Positions 7,545-15,156 of a stretch of 30,687 nt of DNA are shown here, one piece after another (the first letter of the stretch is position 1; every line of letters starts with the position of its first letter). Source of the stretch: DASRYH01 sp035687245 (GTDB lineage Bacteria > Actinomycetota > Coriobacteriia > Anaerosomatales > PHET01); contig DASRYH010000056.1 in NCBI GenBank assembly GCA_035687245.1, positions 1-30,687 of the forward strand, in the 5' to 3' direction. A program made the position numbers and the translations under genes. The notes below the pieces were generated by a model. That model ran no database searches, had not been told where the DNA came from, and saw only the letters and a program-made list of their open reading frames with translations.

Positions 7545-8785
7545 TGTCGCGGGCGTGGCACATCGCGCTCAAGGACCTGCTGATATGGCTGCGCGACCCT
7601 GCGGCTCTGGGCGTGCTCATTGGCATGCCCATCGTGCTCATCTTCATCCTCGGATCGGCGCTGGGCGGGGTGGCAGACGGGAGCACGGCCTCGATCAAGG
7701 TCGCGGTGGTCGATCTTTCGCGTGGGCGAGTTACTGCCACCGGCACCGATAAGCCCCCCTCCGACGAGCTCGTCGATGCGATCGTCGACTCGAAGCGCAT
7801 GCGCGACATCTTCGTCATCCGGGTGCTTCAGAGTGAGGCGGCGGCGCGTGACCTGGTGCGCAGCGGCTCAATCTCGGCGGCTTTGATCATCCCTCGCGAC
7901 TTCGACGAGGATGTCGCGGCCGGGCGCGACACGAAGCTCGTGGTGCTCAAGGATCCGGGCAGCGAGACGACTTCGAGCATCTGGGACGGCGTGATCTCAT
8001 CGCTCGCGGCGCGCTTCTCGGCGGCTTCGGTAAGCGCCCAAACCGTGGTGCAGACGGTCCAGCGCGCTAATCCCGCTGCGATGGCGAACGCTGGTGCGCT
8101 CATCGGGCAGGCCGTGGGCGCGGTCACCGAAGAGGGTGGGCTCGACAACGTGAGCGTGGTTGATGCGCGCGTGAGCGGCGTCGTCCACGTGGGGGCGATC
8201 GACTACTACGGCATGTCAATGAGCGCGATGTTCCTCATGTTCGGCGCGATGTTCGGCTCGTTTTCCACCATCCGCGAGATGCGCGAGCAGACGATGAGCC
8301 GGATGCTGTCGACACCCACCGCGCGCGCCTCGATCGTGGGCGGCAAGATGCTAGGCATCTTCATGCTCGGCATGTGCCAGTTCACAGTGCTCTACGTGTT
8401 CACGCGGTTCGTCTTTGGCGTGGAGTGGGGCGGGAACGCGGCGGCAACCTTCGTTGTGGCGGCCGCCGAGATGGCAGCGGTGACGGGGCTCGCGACGTTG
8501 ATCTCTGCGCTTGCTCGCACCGAACGCGCGGCCGGAGGCATCGGCCCGCTCGTCATCCAGATCCAGGCGCTGTTGGGCGGCGCGTTCTTCGACCTCGCAG
8601 TGCTGCCTGCGTGGCTAGCGCCCATACGCTACCTCTCTGTGGTGGGCTGGACGATGGACGCGTGGTCGGCGATACAGGTGCGCGGCGCAGGCGTAGTCGA
8701 CGTGCTCGGCCCGGTGACCGCGCTGCTAGGCATCGCTCTCGCGCTCTTCGGCGTGGGCGTGTGGCGGACGGAGGCGCGGCGATGA
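7544..8785 (+). CDS. ABC-2 type exporter permease (first subunit)
   Basis: The 413-residue membrane protein has the ABC-2 layout: one N-terminal helix (about 20-42), a large extracytoplasmic segment of about 170 residues, and five or so C-terminal helices. FSTIREMREQTMSRMLSTP is the conserved cytoplasmic coupling segment of this family (E-R-E-G/Q-T-x-x-R-x-L). ATG 7544 overlaps the upstream TGA as ATGA, showing translational coupling to the ATPase. It is probably one half of a heterodimeric channel with the next gene. The cargo is unknown; homologues export antibiotics, lipids or Na+. Confidence 0.91.
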   Translation: MSRAWHIALKDLLIWLRDPAALGVLIGMPIVLIFILGSALGGVADGSTASIKVAVVDLSRGRVTATGTDKPPSDELVDAIVDSKRMRDIFVIRVLQSEAAARDLVRSGSISAALIIPRDFDEDVAAGRDTKLVVLKDPGSETTSSIWDGVISSLAARFSAASVSAQTVVQTVQRANPAAMANAGALIGQAVGAVTEEGGLDNVSVVDARVSGVVHVGAIDYYGMSMSAMFLMFGAMFGSFSTIREMREQTMSRMLSTPTARASIVGGKMLGIFMLGMCQFTVLYVFTRFVFGVEWGGNAAATFVVAAAEMAAVTGLATLISALARTERAAGGIGPLVIQIQALLGGAFFDLAVLPAWLAPIRYLSVVGWTMDAWSAIQVRGAGVVDVLGPVTALLGIALALFGVGVWRTEARR

Positions 8786-9963
8786 GTCGGATCTTCGCCA
8801 TCGCCCGGCTCAACCTGCTGCAGCTCTTCCGCGACCGGAGTGAGCTGCTGAGCTTCATCGTGCTGCCGCTGGTACTGACGTGGGTCTTCGGCACCGCCTT
8901 CGGATCGGGCAACGCCGACAGGCCGCTGATGGTTCCCGTGGCCGACGCCGACGGGACCGTCTACTCAAAGGTCGTCGTGGAAGCGATTCACGGGCAGAGG
9001 TACACCGACACCTACCGGGTAACGGAGGGTTCGGCGCGCAAGCTCGTGGCCAACGGCACCGCGCCGGTGGCCATCATCGTCCCGGAGGGCTTCGGCAAGC
9101 GCATCGAGGACGACGAGAAGGCCCGCATCTACGTGCTGCGCGATCCGGCGTCGTCCAACGGGCAGATGGTGACTCAGGTAGTCGAGGGCGCCGCGACGCG
9201 CATCGCCGCCAACGCCGAAGCGGTCCGGGTCGCGTGCCGGGCGATGAACGGGGCCGACACGTTTGCCGACCTCTTCGCCTACGCCGACGACATGTGGGAG
9301 CCCCAACCGCCGGTGGGCGTCGAGTCGCGGGTAATCACTGCGAACGCCGCGCGCGTGAGCGAACTCGAGGCGCCGACTAACACTCAGTACTCGCTCGGCT
9401 TCACGGTCTTCTTCGTGATGATGGTGGCGTTGGGCAGTGCGGGCGGCATCATCGAGGAGCGTGAGATCGGCACGCTGCGCCGGCTGCTGGCCACGCCGGT
9501 CACGCGCATGCAGGTGCTCGTGGGCAAGACGCTCGGCGTCGCGCTGGTCGCGAGCTTCGAGGCCGCGATGCTGGTGGGATTCGGCGCTCTCGTCTTCGGC
9601 GTGCAGTGGGGCAAAGACCCGCTCGCGGTGGCCCTGATTCTCGTCTCGCTTGTGCTCGCGGCGACCGGGATCGGAGTGATGGTCTCGGCGCTCGTGCGCA
9701 CGCGAAGCCAGATGGGCGCCATCACGCCGGTGCTCTCGACCGCCATGGCGATGCTGGGGGGCTGCTACTGGCCGCTCGACATCACCAGCCCGCTCATGCA
9801 GCAGGTCGGCAGGCTCACGCCCACCGGCTGGGCGATGATCGGTCTCAAGGACATCGTTGCACGCGGCATGGGAATCGAGGCGGCGCTTCTCCCCGCGGCC
9901 GTACTGCTCTCGATGGCGGCCGTGACGCTCGTCATCGGCATGACGCGGCTTCGTCTCGAGTAA
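8782..9963 (+). CDS. ABC-2 type exporter permease (second subunit)
   Basis: The 393-residue protein is similar in plan to the preceding permease: an N-terminal helix (about 18-35), a periplasmic domain to about 195, then YSLGFTVFFVMMVALGSAGG and further helices. The coupling motif is IIEEREIGTLRRLLATPVTR. The start ATG 8782 overlaps the stop of the previous gene (ATGA). A longer open frame extends 136 codons upstream, but it runs inside the previous gene and has no membrane character, so I reject it. With the ATPase this makes a complete exporter. The two permeases are diverged, suggesting an obligate heterodimer. Confidence 0.91.
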   Translation: MSRIFAIARLNLLQLFRDRSELLSFIVLPLVLTWVFGTAFGSGNADRPLMVPVADADGTVYSKVVVEAIHGQRYTDTYRVTEGSARKLVANGTAPVAIIVPEGFGKRIEDDEKARIYVLRDPASSNGQMVTQVVEGAATRIAANAEAVRVACRAMNGADTFADLFAYADDMWEPQPPVGVESRVITANAARVSELEAPTNTQYSLGFTVFFVMMVALGSAGGIIEEREIGTLRRLLATPVTRMQVLVGKTLGVALVASFEAAMLVGFGALVFGVQWGKDPLAVALILVSLVLAATGIGVMVSALVRTRSQMGAITPVLSTAMAMLGGCYWPLDITSPLMQQVGRLTPTGWAMIGLKDIVARGMGIEAALLPAAVLLSMAAVTLVIGMTRLRLE

Positions 9964-10009
9964 GCTTGTCTGCACAACCCACGAGGCGATCGAGGAGACG
10001 CGCTACACG

Positions 10010-10966
10010 ATGACCGACGAGCAGCGGCCCGCCCCACGCACTTGGATAGCACTCGCAATCGCCCTGCTGCTGTGGGCATCCGCTTTCCCCGGAATTCGCG
10101 CCGGCCTTGCGGCCGTGGGGGCGACTCCCGGGCCCGACGGCTACGGTCCCGGCGAGCTCGCACTGCTGCGCTTCGGCACCGCGTCCATCGCGCTCGTCAT
10201 CTACGCGTTCATCGTGCGTCTTCGCCTGCCGAAGCGTGAGGACTTGCCGCGCGTCGCGCTCGCCGGTCTGCTGGGTATTGCGATCTACCACGTCTGCCTC
10301 AACTTCGGCGAGCGCACGGTGGCCTCCGGCGCAGCTGCGGTGCTCATCGCTCTCTCCCCGGTCATCACGGCGATGCTCGCAACGCGCTTTCTGGGAGAGC
10401 GACTATCGGGCTGGGGGTGGGCGGGTATCGCCGTCTCGTTCGCAGGCGGACTGCTGGTGGCCTTCGGCGAAGGCGGCGGTGGTCTGTCGCTCGATCCCGG
10501 TGCGCTGCTGATCCTCGTGGCCACCGTGAGCACGTCGCTCTACTTCTTCGTGAGCAAGCCTGCGCTCAAGCGCTACACGGCACTCGAGTTCACCTCGTAC
10601 GCGATCTGGGCCGGGACGATCCCCATGCTCTTCTTCGCACCCACACTCGTGCGCCAGATTGCGCAGGCGCCGATGCCCGCCACTATCGCGGGTGTCTACC
10701 TTGGCATCTTTCCCGGCGCGATCGCCTACGTCTTGTGGAGCTACGGTCTGTCGAAGATGCCGGCGAGCCGCGTTTCAGCCTTCCTCTATCTGCAGCCGGT
10801 CAACGCGGCGATCATCGCGTGGTTCTGGCTCGGCGAGGTGCCGGTTCTAGGCGTCGTGATCGGCGGCATCGTGTCGATTGCCGGCGTCGTCATCGTCAAC
10901 ACGCTGGGGAAGTTCGGGCCTTCGCCCGAGGAGACCGCGCTTGCGGAGGACGCCGCCCATGCCTGA
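10010..10966 (+). CDS. DMT-superfamily permease, EamA type
   Basis: The 318-residue protein has about ten helices in two EamA repeats (roughly 8-155 and 168-300). Family marks include LLWASAFPGIRAGL, LNFGERTVASGAAAVLIALSPV at the end of repeat 1, and YVLWSYGLSKMPASRVSAFLYLQPVNAAI in repeat 2. EamA proteins export amino acids or other small metabolites, but specificity is rarely predictable. GAGGAG lies 11 bases before ATG 10010. The gene follows the ABC exporter by 46 bases and overlaps the acetyltransferase gene by 8 bases. Export plus acetylation of a small toxic metabolite is a possible shared theme, but this is inference only. Confidence 0.9.
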   Translation: MTDEQRPAPRTWIALAIALLLWASAFPGIRAGLAAVGATPGPDGYGPGELALLRFGTASIALVIYAFIVRLRLPKREDLPRVALAGLLGIAIYHVCLNFGERTVASGAAAVLIALSPVITAMLATRFLGERLSGWGWAGIAVSFAGGLLVAFGEGGGGLSLDPGALLILVATVSTSLYFFVSKPALKRYTALEFTSYAIWAGTIPMLFFAPTLVRQIAQAPMPATIAGVYLGIFPGAIAYVLWSYGLSKMPASRVSAFLYLQPVNAAIIAWFWLGEVPVLGVVIGGIVSIAGVVIVNTLGKFGPSPEETALAEDAAHA

Positions 10967-11453
10967 GCGGAGCATCGTCCCCGTCGCCGACGAGGATCTC
11001 GCCACGATCGAGGAGATCCGCGAGCTCTTCGCCGAGTACTACGAGTGGCTGGGAGAGGTGGTGTGCTCCTATCGCCTTGCCGAAGAGATCGCGAACCTGC
11101 CAGGCCCCTACGCGGCGCCGAGCGGCCGGCTCTTCATCGCGCGTGACGCCGCCGGCGGCGTTCTGGGATGTGCAGGTGTGCGTCCGCACTCGCCCGGACG
11201 CGCCGAGATCAAGCGGCTCTACGTTCGGCCAGCTGCACGCGGGACCGGGCTCGGCCGCGCGCTCGCCGAAGCGGCGATCGAAGCCGCACGCCAGCTGGGA
11301 TACGTCGAGGCTCTCATCAGCACGCTGCCCGACTCGATGCCGGTAGCAGCGCCGATGTACGCACGCATGGGCTTCGTTGAGACGGAGTGCTTCGCGGACC
11401 ACGATCACGCCGACGAAGGCGTGACGATGCTCTACCTCGCCAAGCGGCTCTAG
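10959..11453 (+). CDS. GNAT-family N-acetyltransferase
   Basis: The 164-residue protein is a single GNAT domain. The acetyl-CoA loop (motif A) is RLYVRPAARGTGLGRAL, with RGTGLG at 94-99, and the C-terminal part contains PMYARMGFVETECF, the usual motif B tyrosine region. It would transfer acetyl from acetyl-CoA to an amine of unknown identity. ATG 10959 overlaps the permease gene by 8 bases and has GGAGGA at 10945-10950, 8 bases upstream. The open frame extends 27 codons further into the permease gene but those residues are not GNAT-like. Its TAG stop overlaps the stop of the convergent acylphosphatase gene (CTAG, 11450-11453). Confidence 0.9.
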   Translation: MPERSIVPVADEDLATIEEIRELFAEYYEWLGEVVCSYRLAEEIANLPGPYAAPSGRLFIARDAAGGVLGCAGVRPHSPGRAEIKRLYVRPAARGTGLGRALAEAAIEAARQLGYVEALISTLPDSMPVAAPMYARMGFVETECFADHDHADEGVTMLYLAKRL

Positions 11454-11758
11454 AGTTCTGGCGGTCGCCAGCCGCCCCCGTCGTCGGCTAGGATTGCGAA
11501 ACCCGTCGCGCCGGTGAGCCCCACCGTGCGCTCTTCGAACTCGGTCACCAGGGCGTGCTCAGGTCCGTGTCGCGCCCACTCCACAGCTTCGGCGACCTTC
11601 TCCTCGGGACCTTCGAACAGCGCTTCCACGCGCCCGTCATCGAGGTTTCGCACCCAGCCAGCGAGGCCGAGAGACTCGGCCACCTGGCGCGTCGACTCTC
11701 TGAACCACACTCGTTGGACGCGACCGCCTGCGGAGATCAGTACGCTCGTTGGGGCCAT
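11450..11758 (-). CDS. acyP: Acylphosphatase
   Basis: The 102-residue protein is the right size for acylphosphatase (EC 3.6.1.7), which hydrolyses carboxyl-phosphate bonds such as acetyl phosphate. The catalytic Arg is R20 in GRVQRVWFR and the catalytic Asn is N38 in GWVRNLDDG, followed by VEALFEGPEEKV, all in family order. The usual VQGVxFR is VQRVWFR here, an Arg replacing a loop glycine, which is slightly atypical. The start is ATG 11758, preceded by GGGAGA about 9 bases away. An upstream ATG at 11851 would add 31 residues with no family match. The gene is tail-to-tail with the acetyltransferase gene with overlapping stop codons. Confidence 0.92.
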   Translation of the reverse strand: MAPTSVLISAGGRVQRVWFRESTRQVAESLGLAGWVRNLDDGRVEALFEGPEEKVAEAVEWARHGPEHALVTEFEERTVGLTGATGFAILADDGGGWRPPEL

Positions 11759-11919
11759 GACGGTCTCTCCCTTGGTCGCGGGTATAGAAGAAGGGTTCCC
11801 ATCCTCACCGACTATCGCGCACCGCTCACCTGCTTGGCGTGGGACGCGCATGATAATCGTGAGGGATAAGCGCTAAAGTGTGCGTCACCATTTGAAGCAT
11901 CTACCGAAGGAGGGCGGCC

Positions 11920-12591
11920 TTGAGCGAGGTCGCATTCGATAACTCCCGAATCAAGGAACGCCGCCCGTACTCGATGGGCGAAGAGATTGCCAACAGCGTC
12001 ATCCACGGCATCGGTGTCGCGCTCTCTATCGCCGCACTCGTGCTGCTGGTGACCTTTGCTGGGTTCACGGGCGATAGCTTCAAGCTTGCCGCGAGCATCG
12101 TCTTCGGCATCACGCTCGTGCTCGAGTACGCGGCGTCGACGCTCTATCACGCGTTCCCTCAAGACAACGTGAAGCACGTCTTCAAGATCCTCGATCACTG
12201 CGGGATCTATCTGCTCATCGCCGGCAGCTACACGCCGTTCTGCCTGGTCACCCTGCGTGGCAGTGGCGGGTGGGTGTTGTTCTGGGTCGTGTGGGGCCTG
12301 GCCGTTGCGGGCATCGCGATGGAGTCGTTCTGGGCGTACCGCCCGCGCTGGCTGTCCGCTGCCGTCTACTTGGGGCTCGGCTGGATAGTCGTGCTCCTGA
12401 TTGGCCCGCTGATGGCGCAGCTGCCGCCGGCGGGGCTGTGGTTGCTGGTGGCCGGAGGCTTGTCCTACACCCTTGGCACCGTCTTCTACGTGTTGAAGAA
12501 GATTCCGTACATGCACGCGATCTGGCACGTCTTCGTGCTGGGCGGCAGCATCTGCCACTTCCTCGCCGTGCTGCTGTACGTGGTGCGCTAG
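11920..12591 (+). CDS. Hemolysin III / PAQR-family membrane protein
   Basis: The 223-residue protein has seven predicted helices and the hemolysin-III family motifs: EEIANSVIHGIG near the N-terminus, STLYHAF, ILDHCGIYLLIAGSYTPF, and WHVFVLGGSICHF at the end. The conserved His residues in these motifs form the zinc site of the PAQR fold, as in adiponectin receptors. Bacterial members are often called hemolysins, but a role in membrane lipid homeostasis is more likely. The start is TTG 11920, with a strong AAGGAGGG 6 bases upstream. It ends 5 bases before the stop of the convergent molybdopterin protein gene. Confidence 0.92.
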   Translation: MSEVAFDNSRIKERRPYSMGEEIANSVIHGIGVALSIAALVLLVTFAGFTGDSFKLAASIVFGITLVLEYAASTLYHAFPQDNVKHVFKILDHCGIYLLIAGSYTPFCLVTLRGSGGWVLFWVVWGLAVAGIAMESFWAYRPRWLSAAVYLGLGWIVVLLIGPLMAQLPPAGLWLLVAGGLSYTLGTVFYVLKKIPYMHAIWHVFVLGGSICHFLAVLLYVVR

Positions 12592-12596
12592 GCGGC

Positions 12597-13280
12597 CTAC
12601 TTCTTCGGCAGGTCGCCTGAGTTGTCGTAGCCGCGCTTCTCCCAGAAGCCCTCGAACGAGGCGTCGTTTGAGACCTCGATCGACGTGACCCACTTCGCCC
12701 ACTTGTAGCCCCACTTGTCTTCGGCCACGACCTGGAACGGGAAGCCGCGCTCACGGGGCAGGTCGACGCCGTTCATCTTAGAGGCGAGCAGGATCTTGTT
12801 GCCGACGACGAAGTCGAGAGGCAGCGAGGTTGAGTAGCCGTCCTTGCAGCGGAAGATGACCACCTTCGCGCTTCTGTCGTAGCCAGCCTGTTCGAGCAGG
12901 TCGGAGATGAGCACGCCCTCCCACAGGATATCGACGCTCCAGCCTTCGACGCAGTTGAGGCGGACGACCTTCTCGTACTGCGTCCGATCGATTGCCTGGT
13001 CGTAGGTGAGCGTGAGTGGCTTGGACACCTCACCGAGCACTTTGAGCCGGTACGCCTTGATGTCGACGGTCTGTGGTCCCTTGATCGAGTTCTCGCGAAA
13101 GTCGTCGACCGAGTCGAGGCGCTTACCCTTGTACTGGAGGACCTCAGCGGGGGCGAGGCGCTTGGTTGGAGTCTCGGTGCTGCCCGTCCCCGGCACCTTC
13201 GGCACGCCGGAGCAGCCCGAAAGGAGGGCGGCAGCGAGCACGGCGACGGCGGTGAGGCATGTGATGAGGCGTACTCGCAC
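12597..13280 (-). CDS. Molybdopterin-dependent oxidoreductase lipoprotein (sulfite oxidase/YedY fold)
   Basis: The 227-residue protein carries an oxidoreductase molybdopterin-binding domain. The molybdenum ligand is probably C110 in VRLNCVEGWS, followed by the typical LWEGVLISDLLEQAG and GYSTSLPLDF segments and a C-terminal GYKWAKWVTSIEVS. GTG 13280 with GAAGG 7 bases upstream gives a short basic N-terminus, a hydrophobic stretch and the lipobox LLSGC (C23), so the mature protein would be anchored outside the membrane. An alternative ATG at 13334 has no ribosome site but would add two twin-arginine pairs. It lacks a dimerisation domain, like YedY. The divergent FAD/NAD(P) reductase may be functionally related. 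The substrate is unknown. Confidence 0.87.
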   Translation of the reverse strand: MRVRLITCLTAVAVLAAALLSGCSGVPKVPGTGSTETPTKRLAPAEVLQYKGKRLDSVDDFRENSIKGPQTVDIKAYRLKVLGEVSKPLTLTYDQAIDRTQYEKVVRLNCVEGWSVDILWEGVLISDLLEQAGYDRSAKVVIFRCKDGYSTSLPLDFVVGNKILLASKMNGVDLPRERGFPFQVVAEDKWGYKWAKWVTSIEVSNDASFEGFWEKRGYDNSGDLPKK

Positions 13281-13359
13281 AGGATCGCCTTCGGGGTTTC
13301 GGCGTGAGAACCTTCGCTGGGGTATGTTCCCCATGGGTCGGCTGCCGGAAGGGGCGAGG

Positions 13360-14079
13360 GTGCAAACGTTCGAAACACCTGTTCAACGCATCGAGGAATG
13401 TGGGGCCGACATCGTGACGGTGCGCCTCGAGCAGCCAGAAGGCTACGAGTTCCGGGCAGGGCAGTGGTTTCGGCTCACCCTGCTGACCGCGCAGGGTCCT
13501 GACACCCGGACGCTCTCGCACGCATCGTCCCCGCACGACGGTTGGATCGAGCTCACCACTCGCCGCTCTGATTCGGCGTTCAAGCAGGCGCTCTTCACTC
13601 TTGCCGAAGGGGACATCGTCGAAGTCACCGCGGCAGGCGGGCGCTTTACGCTGCCAGAAGGCGACACTTTCGCGGCGCTCATCGGCGGCATCGGTATCAC
13701 TCCGATCCACAGCATGCTGCGCACGGCCGTTGCCGAAGGCCGGGCTTTCGGCGACGGACTCCTCGTATACGGAAACCGCGACACGACCTGCGAGCCGTAC
13801 TTGGCCGAGTTCGAGGCGATGGGCCGAAACGGAGTCCGTGTCGTGCGCGTGCTCGAGCACCCGCCGGAAGAGTGGACGGGCGAGCGCGGCTTCATCTCTG
13901 CCGACATCGTCAGCCGCCATCTGGGCACCGACGACGGCCGGCCGTTCGTGGTCTCTGGGCCGCCAGTGATGGTGAATGCAATGGCTGCGGTTCTCGACGT
14001 GATGGGCATCGACCAGGCACGCCGGCACATGGAACCGTTTGGTTCCATGCGAAGTGGGGGAAATGCGAGCGCGACGTAG
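13360..14079 (+). CDS. FAD/NAD(P)-binding oxidoreductase (ferredoxin-NADP reductase-like)
   Basis: From GTG 13360 the protein has 239 residues: a flavin-binding barrel (about 1-100) with FRAGQWFRLT and the FAD motif RTLSHAS (50-56, where Leu replaces the usual Tyr), then an NAD(P) domain with GGIGITPIHSML (109-120) and VSGPPVMVNAM near the end. There is no Cys-rich 2Fe-2S domain, so it passes electrons between NAD(P)H and a separate carrier. AAGGGG lies 5 bases before GTG 13360. ATGs at 13324 and 13333 are also in frame but lack a good ribosome site. It is divergent from the molybdopterin lipoprotein with only about 80 bases between them. A perfect 9-bp inverted repeat lies inside its last codons. 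Confidence 0.83.
   Translation: MQTFETPVQRIEECGADIVTVRLEQPEGYEFRAGQWFRLTLLTAQGPDTRTLSHASSPHDGWIELTTRRSDSAFKQALFTLAEGDIVEVTAAGGRFTLPEGDTFAALIGGIGITPIHSMLRTAVAEGRAFGDGLLVYGNRDTTCEPYLAEFEAMGRNGVRVVRVLEHPPEEWTGERGFISADIVSRHLGTDDGRPFVVSGPPVMVNAMAAVLDVMGIDQARRHMEPFGSMRSGGNASAT
14028..14049. repeat. Perfect 9-bp inverted repeat inside the 3' end of the reductase gene
   Basis: CATGGAACC (14028-14036), loop GTTT, GGTTCCATG (14041-14049). It encodes HMEPFGSM in the reductase and ends 30 bases before its stop codon. No T-run follows, so it is not a standard terminator. It may be an mRNA processing or stabilising hairpin, or a protein-binding site. Confidence 0.6.
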
Positions 14080-14168
14080 TTAATTGCGTCACACTGAATA
14101 GGGGAAGAATATCCCAAGGAGAAGAGGCGCGACCGGCTAGGGCTGGTTTCCAGGAGAGGAGCAGGCTC

Positions 14169-14567
14169 ATGGAGCTGCTTGCACGCACCTGCAACACAGA
14201 GGCAATGAACGCATCGCGCATCTTCGCGCGACTCTTCGTCATCTTCGGAGGGCTGTTCTGGGTTTCGGCCGTCTGGGGAGCGAAGTCGGTATACCAGGGT
14301 GCTCCGCTGTCCGAGGCGGCCGGCTCGGCCGCTATCTTCGCTGCGGTGATCGCCGTGGTCTTCGTCCTCGGGCTGTTCTTCGAGTATCTGACGTCCGCCC
14401 TTCTGGCCGTCGGTGCCCTCGTGCTGCTCGTCGCCGGCGTGTTCCTGGGCTGGGAGCCGGGCGTGTGGGCGACGGTCGTATTCTTCTTCGTACTGCCGAT
14501 GATCATCTCCGCGGCGCTGTATTTCTCCGCCGCTCGTATGCAGAGAATCTGCACGCTGGCAGAGTAG
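14169..14567 (+). CDS. Small membrane protein of unknown function, four helices
   Basis: The 132-residue protein has a polar N-terminus of about 18 residues and then four hydrophobic helices (about 20-38, 50-72, 76-95 and 98-118), with little soluble sequence. I do not recognise a named family. ATG 14169 has GAGGA 8 bases upstream. A second ATG lies 12 codons in, just before the first helix, and could be an alternative start. It follows the reductase by about 90 bases and is probably transcribed from its own promoter or read through. A GC-rich hairpin follows the gene. Confidence 0.7.
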   Translation: MELLARTCNTEAMNASRIFARLFVIFGGLFWVSAVWGAKSVYQGAPLSEAAGSAAIFAAVIAVVFVLGLFFEYLTSALLAVGALVLLVAGVFLGWEPGVWATVVFFFVLPMIISAALYFSAARMQRICTLAE

Positions 14568-14576
14568 TCGCTTGTG

Positions 14577-14615
14577 GCGGGTGCGAGGGGCTCGCTAGTA
14601 GCCTGTCGCACCCGC
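14577..14615. terminator. GC-rich hairpin after the small membrane protein gene, possible terminator
   Basis: GCGGGTGCGA (14577-14586) pairs perfectly with TCGCACCCGC (14606-14615); inside the 19-base loop GGCT can pair with AGCC. It begins 10 bases after the stop codon. There is no T-run, so termination would be weak or Rho-assisted. Confidence 0.45.
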
Positions 14616-14751
14616 GTGTGACCAGCGATAGCATCTAGGTGCAGGGTCGTGCTGCGGGGTTACTTCGCGGGCGCGCTCCCGTTAGACTTCGTTGCGGGGG
14701 CGAGCATCTTGGTTCGCAGCAGCAAGTCTTGGCAGCTGAAGGCGGTTGAAG

Positions 14752-15108
14752 TTGTACGACGTGGAGGCCGTGCTAGGCCCCTCTGTCACACGGTTCGTCG
14801 ATCGCTACGTCAACAGTCTGTTGGCGTGGGACATCATCGTTTTCTTCGAACGCAACCCTGACGCGCGCCTCGAGAACCACGAACTCGCGGCGTCCCTTGG
14901 CCGCCATCCTGAGCAGACCGCTCCGGAGGTTGCGCATCTGTGTGATGGCGGAATCCTTCACTGTCAGGGCAGTGAGGTGGCATTCGGCCCGGACTCCGAG
15001 CAGGCCGAAGCGATTCAGGGCTTCGTCAACGCGTGCGAAGATCACTCGAAGCGGCTCGCGCTCATCGCGATGGTGCTCCATCGCATCGGCCCCACTTCGG
15101 CCGCCTGA
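14752..15108 (+). CDS. Small winged-helix-like protein, function unknown
   Basis: The 118-residue soluble protein has helix-rich sequence around LLAWDIIVFFERNPDARL, then ENHELAASLGRHPEQTAPEVAHLCDGGIL, and a short beta-like wing (LHCQGSEVAFGPD). This is the order of a MarR/ArsR-type winged helix-turn-helix, ending in a long C-terminal helix. I cannot name the family, and DNA binding is inference. There is no ATG. TTG 14752 has AAGG 9 bases upstream; TTG 14746 and GTG 14761 are alternatives. It lies 48 bases upstream of the CNNM/CBS gene, which seems to have its own promoter within that gap. Confidence 0.65.
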   Translation: MYDVEAVLGPSVTRFVDRYVNSLLAWDIIVFFERNPDARLENHELAASLGRHPEQTAPEVAHLCDGGILHCQGSEVAFGPDSEQAEAIQGFVNACEDHSKRLALIAMVLHRIGPTSAA

Positions 15109-15122
15109 CATCGCCAGGTGCG

Positions 15123-15156
15123 CTTACAACTGCTCCTCCACTGGTAATGTAGGGGT
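15123..15156 (+). promoter_or_regulatory. Promoter of the CNNM/CBS gene, leaderless
   Basis: CTTACA (15123-15128), a 16-base spacer and TAATGT (15145-15150). The start codon ATG 15157 lies 6 bases after the -10 hexamer, where transcription itself should begin. The mRNA would thus start at the AUG, with no ribosome-binding site. Confidence 0.55.

Noticed and set aside
8374..8781. A 136-codon upstream extension of the second ABC permease
   Set aside because: It overlaps the first permease gene, is Arg-rich with no membrane helices, and the ATGA overlap at 8782 gives a better start.
12597..13334. Tat signal on the molybdopterin protein from ATG 13334
   Set aside because: There are RR pairs, but they lie 10 or more residues before the hydrophobic part, there is no ribosome site, and a lipobox signal with a ribosome site exists at GTG 13280. 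Kept as an open question in the findings.
13006..13359. A longer N-terminus for the FAD reductase
   Set aside because: The upstream in-frame region lies over the divergent molybdopterin gene and its residues do not match a flavin-reductase start.
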